From Candidatus Bathyarchaeota archaeon (GTDB taxonomy: Archaea; Thermoproteota; Bathyarchaeia; Bathyarchaeales; Bathycorpusculaceae): 12,254 nt of DNA. Every line of letters begins with the position of its first letter. Positions within the stretch are counted from its first letter, which is position 1. The position numbers and the translations under genes were made by a program. The notes beneath the pieces were generated by a model. It was not told where the DNA came from, made no database searches, and saw only the letters and a list, made by a program, of their open reading frames with translations. The stretch spans positions 1 through 12,254 of the forward strand of contig DAOVMU010000021.1 of NCBI GenBank assembly GCA_030630585.1. Direction: 5' to 3'. Shown one piece after another: positions 1-6,075 of this stretch.

Positions 1-2
1 GA

Positions 3-252
3 GACTTCGCGCGGGTGTTCGTCTACGGGCATGTGCCGCCCGAGCAGGAGAACCGCCCCAGCAGCATGTGCCTGGGCCAGAACGATTCGCGGTGGCTGCA
101 CGAGCGCGTCCGCGAACACCAGCCGGAAGCGCTGTTTTTCGGCCACCGCCACTACCGCGTGTGGTTCGACATCGACGGCATCCCGGTGTACGGCTGCCGG
201 TCGTGCAACTGGAACAGCAAGGGCGAGCCGGTCGGCTTCCTTCACGTGAAGG
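3..252 (+). CDS. C-terminal fragment of a calcineurin-like metallophosphoesterase (foreign-looking, GC-rich)
   Basis: The frame is already open at the left edge, so the N-terminal part lies outside the window. The readable part has a GHVPPE motif near its beginning and then FFGHRHYRVW. This matches the GH-P and GHxH metal-ligand signatures at the C-terminal end of calcineurin-like phosphoesterases, followed by the usual IDGIPVYGCRSCNW strand region. Nearly all third codon positions are G or C, unlike every other gene here. The phosphoesterase-like sequence ends at VGFLHVKV, inside the palindrome 239-252. The frame then runs on through AT-rich DNA to a stop at 354-356, but that tail looks unrelated. 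The family hydrolyses phosphomono- or phosphodiesters with two metal ions; the substrate cannot be told. I infer that this piece does not belong to the same genome as the rest. Confidence 0.6.
239..252. repeat. Perfect 14-bp palindrome at a compositional junction
   Basis: The sequence CCTTCACGTGAAGG is its own reverse complement. GC-rich DNA with strong plus-strand codon bias lies to its left, and AT-richer DNA with a minus-strand frame lies to its right. It encodes LHVK in both genes, one on each strand. A short sequence shared by two unrelated genes is a typical place for an assembly or amplification chimera. Confidence 0.8.
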
Positions 253-477
253 TCTTCAATTTCGAAAAGATCATTATGCGGATGCATAACCATGACTGCA
301 ATAATTTTTTCATCGTCGTTTTCCACTACAAAGCAGCGTTGAAACACAATTTTTAGATGATTCAGAGTGTGTTCTCTGGCTTCTCTGTAACCCCTCTCTG
401 GATCATCATCATGATCTAAAGCCACCATTCTTGCCACCGTTTCCATCTCCAGCAACCATGTTACGAATTCTAAACAT
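240..477 (-). pseudogene. 5' part of a possible GNAT-type N-acetyltransferase, cut at the junction and possibly frameshifted
   Basis: The minus frame from ATG 446-444 reads METVARMVALDHDDDPERGY and later FVVENDDEKIIAVMVMHP and FEIEDLHVK. This resembles the first half of a GNAT acetyltransferase: an N-terminal helix, a strand with EDDEKIIA, then the strand that normally leads into the acetyl-CoA motif (R/Q-x-x-G-x-G/A). The frame breaks off at the palindrome before that motif; the GC-rich continuation is open but looks like antisense of the phosphoesterase. A perfect RBS (GGAGGTG, 490-484) sits 6 nt before ATG 477-475, but that ATG is one base out of frame with the protein. Dropping one T from the TTT after the ATG would give MLEFVTWLLEMETV. 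I therefore suspect a single-base error or mutation. The alternative is a start at ATG 446 with no clear RBS. The GNAT call rests on half a domain and is moderate. Confidence 0.45.
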
Positions 478-483
478 GGATAT

Positions 484-493
484 CACCTCCTCC
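484..493 (-). promoter_or_regulatory. Strong Shine-Dalgarno upstream of the truncated minus-strand gene
   Basis: On the minus strand this reads GGAGGAGGTG and lies 6 nt before ATG 477-475. It argues that 477 is the original start and that the gene is one base out of frame just after it. A weak AT-rich TATA candidate (TTCTTAAACC, 520-511) lies further upstream. Confidence 0.55.
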
Positions 494-683
494 GATTTTC
501 AAAATCTAATGGTTTAAGAAAGAAAACGCAATAACATTGTGCGCTTGAACGGCGAGTTTGCAGCGATTAGAGCATCTTCATTCGAGTCGGCCCTGCAAAG
601 GAAGTATCAAAAAAATTCTTAATTTAAGATAGAAACTTAACGCAAACTGGCTTGGACCTAAAACATGAAGCCGTGTTCCATTG
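494..683. other. Divergent intergenic spacer with no recognisable gene
   Basis: This stretch separates the minus-strand acetyltransferase-like gene from the plus-strand kinase. I examined both strands. It holds only short frames, including a 28-codon minus-strand one around 514-600 with no start codon before its last third. I found no credible tRNA or repeat. It presumably carries the divergent promoters. Confidence 0.5.
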
Positions 684-709
684 GTTTTAAGTTTAGTTTT
701 CATATAATG
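684..709 (+). promoter_or_regulatory. Probable archaeal TATA-box region for the pfkB-zinc protein-thrS cluster
   Basis: There are two AT-rich TATA candidates, TTTTAAGTTTAG (685-696) and CATATAATG (701-709). The first would place transcription start about 20 nt before the ATG, leaving room for the weak RBS GTGAGG (715-720). The second would give an almost leaderless message. The sequence does not decide between them. Confidence 0.4.
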
Positions 710-730
710 TTCTAGTGAGGCCAGCAGTGA

Positions 731-1645
731 ATGTTTGACTTTGTTTCAGTGGGGCACCTTGCCATAGATTCTATTTTCCTGCCAGATAAGAAAACACCTT
801 TCATTGTTTTGGGCGGTTCGGTGGCTTATGCTTCTTTTGCTGCCAGACGCTTGGATGCAACTGTTTCTGTTGTTTCCAAGGTGGGCGGCGATTTTCCCGG
901 TGCATATTTGTGGTGGCTTGAACAAGAAGGCATTAATTTGTCTGGAGTAGTTAAGGTTGAGAGTGCCCAAGCCACACGTTTCGAATTGAAATACACTAAT
1001 AGTTTATCAAACAGAAAATTGAAGGTAAAGAACAGAGCTCCCTCCATCACCATTGATGATTTGCCAAAATCTCTAAAAGCCAAAACCATTCATATTGCTC
1101 CTATCGCTGGCGAAATCACATTTGAAGTTGCCGAGAAACTCAGAAGCTGTGCGCAGTGGTTGTCCCTTGACCCCCAAGGACTTGTGCGAAACTTCGACGA
1201 GAAAGGAAACGTTACTTGTGGCTCTTTAACCGACAAGCGCATCCTAGAACTCATTGACATTTACAAATCATCCTCAGATGAAATCAAGACCGTAACTGGC
1301 ATGTCAACCCAGAAATCAGCTATGAAGGCAGTTCATGACTGCGGCGTCGAAACAGTCATCGTGACTTTGGGCATGAAAGGTGCTCTGCTTTCCCTGGAAG
1401 AAACCGTTTATAAGATTCCAGCCTATAAGCCGGACAAGGTTGTTGACCCAACTGGCGCTGGAGACGTTTTCATTGGAGGTTTCTTAGTTGAATACATGCG
1501 TGGTGAAACCTTGTTGTGGTGTGCATGCGTTGGTTCTGCAGTTGCTTCGCTTGTCGTGGAAGCTGCAGGCCCAACATATATGGGCAACAAAACAGAGATT
1601 TATCGAAGGGCACGCATGCTTTATGAAAAAGAAATTAAGCAATGA
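731..1645 (+). CDS. PfkB-family (ribokinase-like) carbohydrate or nucleoside kinase
   Basis: This 304-aa protein is of normal length for the family and transfers phosphate from ATP to a sugar or nucleoside hydroxyl. The N-terminus FVSVGHLAIDSI and the Gly-Gly motif at residues 28-30 (VLGGSVAYA) match the first PfkB signature and substrate region. The second signature is clear at DPTGAGDVFIGGF, residues 239-251, with Asp245 as the expected catalytic base and GAGD forming the anion hole. The conserved NxxE-like magnesium motif appears as S-S-D-E near residues 181-184. The substrate cannot be read from the sequence; archaeal relatives include ribokinases, nucleoside kinases and ADP-dependent-like sugar kinases. 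The start is the first ATG, preceded by GTGAGG at 10 nt. The next gene starts 54 nt after the stop, on the same strand, so it is probably the first gene of an operon with thrS. Confidence 0.88.
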   Translation: MFDFVSVGHLAIDSIFLPDKKTPFIVLGGSVAYASFAARRLDATVSVVSKVGGDFPGAYLWWLEQEGINLSGVVKVESAQATRFELKYTNSLSNRKLKVKNRAPSITIDDLPKSLKAKTIHIAPIAGEITFEVAEKLRSCAQWLSLDPQGLVRNFDEKGNVTCGSLTDKRILELIDIYKSSSDEIKTVTGMSTQKSAMKAVHDCGVETVIVTLGMKGALLSLEETVYKIPAYKPDKVVDPTGAGDVFIGGFLVEYMRGETLLWCACVGSAVASLVVEAAGPTYMGNKTEIYRRARMLYEKEIKQ

Positions 1646-1685
1646 CATGTATTGTATTGCATTAAAGCCGTTAAGAGAGTGAAAC

Positions 1686-1690
1686 AGGAG
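1686..1690 (+). promoter_or_regulatory. Shine-Dalgarno that sets a TTG start
   Basis: AGGAG lies 9 nt before TTG 1700-1702. The frame is open further upstream (TTG 1652, GTG 1679), but only the TTG at 1700 has a well-placed RBS, and the conserved-looking part of the protein begins just after it. Confidence 0.6.
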
Positions 1691-1699
1691 CGTTTAACG

Positions 1700-1912
1700 T
1701 TGGGACGTATTGCTAAAGGGGTGAAATGCAGCGTTTCTGCTTGTGGTAAAGAGGCTATTCGCTCAATTTCTGCGGAAAAAGTTAGGTCCGCTGGACTTAA
1801 AGTCGGCAGTGGTGAAAGACGCGCTTACTTATGCAAGGAACATTATAGAGAATACAAGAAGAAGACTAAAAAGGAGAAAAAGGTTGAACAGTGGCGATAT
1901 AAAGGAGTATAA
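1700..1912 (+). CDS. Small basic zinc-binding protein (CX4C...CX2H), unknown function
   Basis: This is a 70-aa protein from a TTG start. Cys10, Cys15, Cys45 and His48 form a CX4C...CX2H pattern (KCSVSACGKEAI and AYLCKEHYREY) that very probably binds one zinc ion in a ribbon or treble-clef fold. The C-terminal third is strongly basic (EYKKKTKKEKKVEQWRYKG), which suggests contact with RNA or the ribosome. No enzyme motif or membrane segment is present. It sits 54 nt after the pfkB-type kinase and 23 nt before thrS on the same strand, so co-transcription with the synthetase is likely and a translation-linked role is a reasonable guess. I do not recognise a named family. The frame can be extended to 86 aa at TTG 1652, but those residues lack RBS support and look non-conserved. 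Confidence 0.75.
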   Translation: MGRIAKGVKCSVSACGKEAIRSISAEKVRSAGLKVGSGERRAYLCKEHYREYKKKTKKEKKVEQWRYKGV

Positions 1913-1935
1913 AGGCTCAGGATCGAGACGATTTT

Positions 1936-3804
1936 ATGCGAATATTACAATTACACTCAAACTTCATCAAGTATAAACCCATCCAGAAAGAAATATCTGT
2001 GGCTGAGGAATCTTCAAAAGAAGAAAGGCGATTTGAAGAAATTGTTGTCTTGTTCACAGCAGTTGAAGAGGGCGACAACGAAACAGTAGCCAAAAAAGCC
2101 ATAGACGAAGTTCAAGCTTCCCTAGAGAAACTGAAGGTAAACAGAATTCTAATTTATCCATACGCCCACCTAAGCAGCAATTTGGCAAAACCTGCAGAAG
2201 CACTAAAAGTAGTCAAGAAAATGGAAGTTTACGCAAAAGAAACGGGACTGGAAACGTATCGTGCGCCATTTGGCTGGAACAAGCAGTTCACAATTTCGAT
2301 AAAGGGGCATCCGCTTGCAGAACAGTCACGTGCCATATTGCCAGCTGAAGCGGAAAAGGAAAAAGAAGGAAAGGTTTCAGAAGCAGTGAAAGCTGAGGAA
2401 AAACTGAAGTCTTTCTGGTACATCCTTGAACCTGACGGGAAAATGGTGCCGGTCGAAGAATTCGACTTTAGAGGACATGGAAACCTGCAAAAATTCGCAG
2501 GATACGAAATGTCAAAGGTTAGGGCAAGCCAACAAGTGCCTCCGCACGTTACTTTGATGAGGAGACTGGAAATAGCTGACTACGAGCCTGGAAGCGACCC
2601 TGGAAACCTCCGGTGGTATCCAAAAGGCCGACTAATCAAATCCTTGCTAGAATACTTAGTAACCAATAAAGTGGCAGAGTATGGAGCAATGGAAGTTGAA
2701 ACTCCAATTATGTATGATTTTCAACATCCGTGCTTGGCAGACTACTTAGATCGTTTTCCAGCAAGACAATACATACTTAAATCAGAGAATAAAGAGCTTT
2801 TTCTGCGGTTTGCGGCGTGCTTCGGACAATTCTTAATAGTCCATGACGCTCAGTTCTCCTACAAACAAATGCCACTGAAAGTTTACGAATTAACGCATTA
2901 TAGCTTCAGAAGGGAACAAAGAGGCGAAGTTGTCGGTTTAAGACGACTGCGAGCATTCACAATGCCAGACTGTCACGCCTTCTGCACAGACCTCGAACAA
3001 GCCAAAAAAGAATTCATAACAAGATTCAAATTATGCATGCAAATCCTAGAAGAAATAGGTTTACCCAAAGAAGACTATGAAGCAGGAATACGCTTCACAA
3101 AAGACTTCTACGAAGAGAACAAAGGTTTCATTGAATCTTTAGCCGAAATCTTCGGCGAACCAGTCTTGATTGAAATGTGGAAAGAACGTTTCTTCTACTT
3201 TATTATGAAATGGGATTTCAACTTCGTAGACAACCAAGGCAAGGCAGCAGCCCTCTCCACCGATCAACTCGACGTTGAAAACGCAAAAAGATACGACATA
3301 ACCTATGTTGATGAAAAAGGCGAGAAACATCATCCGCTGATTATGCACTGTTCCCCAAGCGGAGCAATTGAAAGATTAGTTTACGCACTGTTAGAAAAAG
3401 CCTATAAAGATCAACAGAAGGGCAAACCTCCAATGCTTCCACTGTGGCTTTCACCTACCCAAGTACGCATAATCCCCATGTCAGATAACCACTTTGAGCA
3501 TTCTGAAAAATTGGCTGATGCCTTAAAGGCGCAAAACATACGTGTAGATGTTGATGACCAAGCATTTACTATGCAAAAAAGGGTTAGAGAAGCTGAAAGA
3601 GAGTGGATTCCATACATAATTGTTGTGGGACAAAAAGAGATAGAATCAGACGCGTTCCCAGTGAGAGACAGAAAAGCTGGAAAAATACGCAAAATGAACC
3701 TTAAAGAGTTGATAAGCGAGATTAAAGAAACAGTAAGAAACAAACCCTTCAAGCCGCTTCCTCTTCCAAGGCATCTCTCCAAAAGACCACAATTCTACGG
3801 TTAA
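1936..3804 (+). CDS. thrS: Threonyl-tRNA synthetase, archaeal type with N-terminal editing domain
   Basis: This cytoplasmic 622-aa enzyme charges tRNA-Thr with threonine. Residues 1-140 are the archaeal editing domain, related to D-aminoacyl-tRNA deacylase, which removes mischarged serine: it begins MRILQLHSNFIKY and has YPYAHLSSNLAKP (74-86) and KGHPLAEQSR (123-132). The class II catalytic core spans about 200-490. Motif 2 is FRREQRGEVVGLRRLRAFT (324-342), and motif 3 is SGAIERLVYALLE (475-487). The three expected zinc ligands are visible as Cys295, His347 and His471. The anticodon-binding domain begins at LPLWLSPTQVRIIP (501-514) and runs to the end. Editing and synthesis sit in one chain, unlike the split enzymes of several crenarchaea. 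The RBS is weak, so translation may be coupled to the zinc protein 23 nt upstream; the start is fixed by the MRIL...HS family N-terminus. Confidence 0.97.
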   Translation: MRILQLHSNFIKYKPIQKEISVAEESSKEERRFEEIVVLFTAVEEGDNETVAKKAIDEVQASLEKLKVNRILIYPYAHLSSNLAKPAEALKVVKKMEVYAKETGLETYRAPFGWNKQFTISIKGHPLAEQSRAILPAEAEKEKEGKVSEAVKAEEKLKSFWYILEPDGKMVPVEEFDFRGHGNLQKFAGYEMSKVRASQQVPPHVTLMRRLEIADYEPGSDPGNLRWYPKGRLIKSLLEYLVTNKVAEYGAMEVETPIMYDFQHPCLADYLDRFPARQYILKSENKELFLRFAACFGQFLIVHDAQFSYKQMPLKVYELTHYSFRREQRGEVVGLRRLRAFTMPDCHAFCTDLEQAKKEFITRFKLCMQILEEIGLPKEDYEAGIRFTKDFYEENKGFIESLAEIFGEPVLIEMWKERFFYFIMKWDFNFVDNQGKAAALSTDQLDVENAKRYDITYVDEKGEKHHPLIMHCSPSGAIERLVYALLEKAYKDQQKGKPPMLPLWLSPTQVRIIPMSDNHFEHSEKLADALKAQNIRVDVDDQAFTMQKRVREAEREWIPYIIVVGQKEIESDAFPVRDRKAGKIRKMNLKELISEIKETVRNKPFKPLPLPRHLSKRPQFYG

Positions 3805-3824
3805 CAATGGTGAAAACAACCAGC

Positions 3825-3837
3825 TTTTTGCAAAAAA
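3825..3837 (+). terminator. Possible T-run terminator after thrS
   Basis: TTTTTGCAAAAAA lies 20 nt after the thrS stop. Archaeal RNA polymerase often terminates at such T runs without a strong hairpin. It sits directly before the next TATA box, which fits separate transcription of the downstream aminotransferase. Confidence 0.35.
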
Positions 3838-3843
3838 TATATC
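3835..3843 (+). promoter_or_regulatory. TATA box for the branched-chain aminotransferase
   Basis: AAATATATC, preceded by an A-rich BRE-like stretch, lies about 53 nt upstream of the TTG start. Archaeal transcription begins about 25 nt after the TATA box, leaving a leader of about 25-30 nt that contains the RBS. Confidence 0.6.
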
Positions 3844-3877
3844 AAACATTGACTGGATAAAGTAGACTCATCAGTTT

Positions 3878-3882
3878 GGAGG
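3878..3882 (+). promoter_or_regulatory. Shine-Dalgarno that sets a TTG start
   Basis: GGAGG lies 10 nt before TTG 3893-3895 and identifies this rare start codon as the beginning of the aminotransferase. Confidence 0.7.
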
Positions 3883-3892
3883 AACAAGACCA

Positions 3893-4783
3893 TTGGAAAA
3901 AGAATTATTCATCAACATAGACGGGAAATACTATCCAAAATCACAAGCAAAAATCTCAGTTTATGATCACGGACTTCTATATGGAGACGGCGTCTTTGAA
4001 GGAATCCGCGCTTATAACAGCGTAGTCTTCAAACTAAAAGAACATATAGACAGGCTGTACCGCTCAGCCCGTGTAATCATGCTCAACATTCCAATGACAA
4101 AAGAAGAAATGATAAACGCTGTTTTAGAAACCTTGCGAAAAAACAATTTGCAAGACGCGTACATACGCCTTGTTGTCACCAGAGGCGTTGGCGATTTGGG
4201 GCTTGATCCCCGAAAATGCCCAAAACCAACAGTGATAGTCATAACTGACGTTATAAAACTGCATTCAGGCGAAGCGAAAGAGAAAGGAATACGAGCTATG
4301 ATTGTGTGGGTAAAACGAGACCCAGTGGATGTGACATCCCACGAAGTGAAATCCCTAAACTACCTAAACAGCATACTGGGGAAGATTGAAGCGAACATAG
4401 CAGGTTTTGACGAAGCCATATGCCTAGACAAAAACGGTCACATAAGTGAGGGAGTCGCCGAAAACCTCTTCATAATACAAAACGGGAAAGTCATAACTCC
4501 GCCAACATCAACCGGCGCCTTAGTTGGAATAACAAGAGGCATCGCTATGAAATTAGCTGAAAAACTAGGATATACAGCAGTTGAAAGCACAATCACGCCC
4601 ACAGATTTGTTCACAGCTGATGAAGCCTTCTTCACTGGTACAGCCGCAGAAATCATCCCAATAGTAGAAGTCAATAAGCGGATGATAGGCGAGGGCAGGC
4701 CTGGACCAATAACACGACGTCTAATGCAAGAATTTGAAAAGATCATCCGAGATCCAAATGAAGGAACACCTATTTACCAGTAA
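3893..4783 (+). CDS. ilvE: Branched-chain amino acid aminotransferase (class IV, PLP)
   Basis: This 296-aa cytoplasmic enzyme interconverts leucine, isoleucine and valine with their 2-oxo acids, using glutamate/2-oxoglutarate as partner. It has the fold-type IV layout: YDHGLLYGDGVFEGIRAYN (residues 24-42, the FEGIRAY signature of IlvE), the PLP-binding lysine Lys153 in EVKSLNYLNS, the cofactor-contacting ISEGVAENLF (184-193), and GTAAEIIPI (249-257). Length and motif spacing match archaeal IlvE rather than the shorter D-amino-acid or aminodeoxychorismate relatives. The start is TTG with a GGAGG RBS. It has its own TATA box 31-39 nt after thrS and converges with the next aminotransferase, their stop codons 36 nt apart. 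It could serve synthesis or, in a peptide user, the first step of branched-chain degradation. Confidence 0.93.
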   Translation: MEKELFINIDGKYYPKSQAKISVYDHGLLYGDGVFEGIRAYNSVVFKLKEHIDRLYRSARVIMLNIPMTKEEMINAVLETLRKNNLQDAYIRLVVTRGVGDLGLDPRKCPKPTVIVITDVIKLHSGEAKEKGIRAMIVWVKRDPVDVTSHEVKSLNYLNSILGKIEANIAGFDEAICLDKNGHISEGVAENLFIIQNGKVITPPTSTGALVGITRGIAMKLAEKLGYTAVESTITPTDLFTADEAFFTGTAAEIIPIVEVNKRMIGEGRPGPITRRLMQEFEKIIRDPNEGTPIYQ

Positions 4784-4819
4784 AACTAAGCCAGCAGAAA
4801 ATAGCCAAAACCTCATCCT

Positions 4820-6034
4820 TTAACTATTCTTCTCCATGAATTGCTCAACTTCATTGAAAGCCTGCTCAAGAGTTCCAAGTGGTGGAAGAAAGACGCCTCT
4901 GAAATGTCCTGACCCGTAAACAGGATCAAAACCTGATCCATGAACGAAAAGAACACCCGTCTGTTTCAAAAGCTCCAAAACAAATTCACGATCAGTTCTC
5001 CATTTTGATCCTACTCCGTAGATTCTTGGGAAAACGTAGAATGCTGCTTCTGGTTTCGCACAACTCATCCCTTTCATTTCATTCAGCCTTTTCCACGCGT
5101 AGTCTCTTCTCCTCCTAAGCTTCTCAATCATCTTGGCAATGTGATCTTGAGACCCGGTTAAGGCTTCAGCACCAGCTTTCTGAACCGGCGTGTTTGCACA
5201 TAACCTCACTCTCGCCTCCTTTTCAATGCACTGCTTCAACTCTTGTATCCGATTGGTTTCCTCGTGAAAGTATATGTAGCCAAGTCTCCACCCTGTCATC
5301 AAGTATGCTTTTGAAAAGCCGTTTAACCCTATTACCGGAACATCCTTGGCTAAGTAAGCTGTGCTAACAAACTTTTTCTCATATATGATTTGATCGTAAA
5401 TCTCGTCTGAAATGACCGGAATTCCATTTTCACCTGCCAAATCTATCATCTCCTTTATAACTTTGTCTTCATAAAGTGCACCACAAGGATTATTCGGATT
5501 GATAATCACAATTCCACGCGTTTTCTCTGAAATTTTTTTCCGCAGGTCATCAATGTTTGGTTGCCAGCCATTTTCCTCAACAGTTTCGTAAGTTACTGGT
5601 TTGCCGCCAAAGAATTTAGCGTACGCAATGTAAGGCGGGTAGGTTGGTCCAGGAAGAAGAATTTCATCGCCAACATCAATAAGTGCTGCCATAACCATCT
5701 GGATACCTTCAGAAATTCCCACAGTAACAATAACATCATCAGCGGAAATTTTCACATGATTAACTTTTCTTTCCTTTTCACTTATGGCTTGCCTAAGCTC
5801 AGGCAATCCTTCAGAAGGAGAGTAACTGTTCGCTCCCTCTTCGATAGCCCTCGTTAAAGCCTGCTTAACATGTGACGGAGTGTCAAAATCATATGCAACA
5901 GGGTCACCTATGTTTAGATAATAGATTTTTTTCCCGGTTTTCGCCAGCTCTTTCGCATGAACAATGACGTCGCGGATAGCGTATTCTATGCTGCGCACTC
6001 TTTCAGTAACCTTTACATTAGCCAAGATTGTCAT
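4820..6034 (-). CDS. Alanine aminotransferase-like class I/II PLP aminotransferase
   Basis: This 404-aa fold-type I aminotransferase strongly resembles the alanine:2-oxoglutarate aminotransferase of Pyrococcus furiosus, which connects pyruvate/alanine with glutamate. Visible motifs are SIEYAIRDV near the N-terminus, NIGDPVAYDF (41-50), PGPTYPPY (128-135), NPNNPCGALY (179-188), SDEIYD (209-214), the Schiff-base lysine Lys242 in GFSKAYLMTGWRLGY (239-253), and Arg379 in GSGHFRGVFLPP, the expected substrate-carboxylate binder. ATG 6034 has no good RBS. TTG 6025-6023 would give MANVKVTERV with a weak GGAAG at 9 nt and matches the family N-terminus about as well. A TATA-like element about 35 nt upstream suggests a very short leader. 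It lies 41 nt after the pilin-like gene on the same strand but probably has its own promoter. Substrate specificity is inferred from overall similarity. Confidence 0.9.
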   Translation of the reverse strand: MTILANVKVTERVRSIEYAIRDVIVHAKELAKTGKKIYYLNIGDPVAYDFDTPSHVKQALTRAIEEGANSYSPSEGLPELRQAISEKERKVNHVKISADDVIVTVGISEGIQMVMAALIDVGDEILLPGPTYPPYIAYAKFFGGKPVTYETVEENGWQPNIDDLRKKISEKTRGIVIINPNNPCGALYEDKVIKEMIDLAGENGIPVISDEIYDQIIYEKKFVSTAYLAKDVPVIGLNGFSKAYLMTGWRLGYIYFHEETNRIQELKQCIEKEARVRLCANTPVQKAGAEALTGSQDHIAKMIEKLRRRRDYAWKRLNEMKGMSCAKPEAAFYVFPRIYGVGSKWRTDREFVLELLKQTGVLFVHGSGFDPVYGSGHFRGVFLPPLGTLEQAFNEVEQFMEKNS

Positions 6035-6064
6035 CTTCCAGAATCAGAATGATGTTATCTCTGT

Positions 6065-6075
6065 AAAGATAAAGC
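6065..6075 (-). promoter_or_regulatory. Probable TATA box for the alanine-type aminotransferase
   Basis: On the minus strand this reads GCTTTATCTTT. It directly follows the stop of the upstream gene and lies about 35 nt before ATG 6034, predicting a leader of about 10 nt or less from that ATG and slightly more from TTG 6025. Confidence 0.4.

Noticed and set aside
253..356. C-terminal extension of the phosphoesterase frame to the stop at 354-356
   Set aside because: It is antisense to the acetyltransferase-like frame, has different composition, and does not look like part of a phosphoesterase; it arises from the chimeric join.
541..600. Possible tRNA-like T-arm (ATTCGAGTCGG) in the spacer before the kinase gene
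   Set aside because: The bases flanking the loop do not pair as a T-stem, and no acceptor, D or anticodon arm can be built around it.
514..600. 28-codon minus-strand frame (ADSNEDALIAANSPFKRTML) in the same spacer
   Set aside because: It has no usable start codon in its first two thirds, no RBS, and is too short to separate from chance.
1652..1699. N-terminal extension of the zinc protein to TTG 1652
   Set aside because: No RBS precedes it, while TTG 1700 has AGGAG at 9 nt, and the extra residues lack a recognisable pattern.
3411..3782. 123-codon minus-strand frame opposite thrS
   Set aside because: It lies wholly within the well-supported anticodon-binding part of thrS and has no family features of its own.
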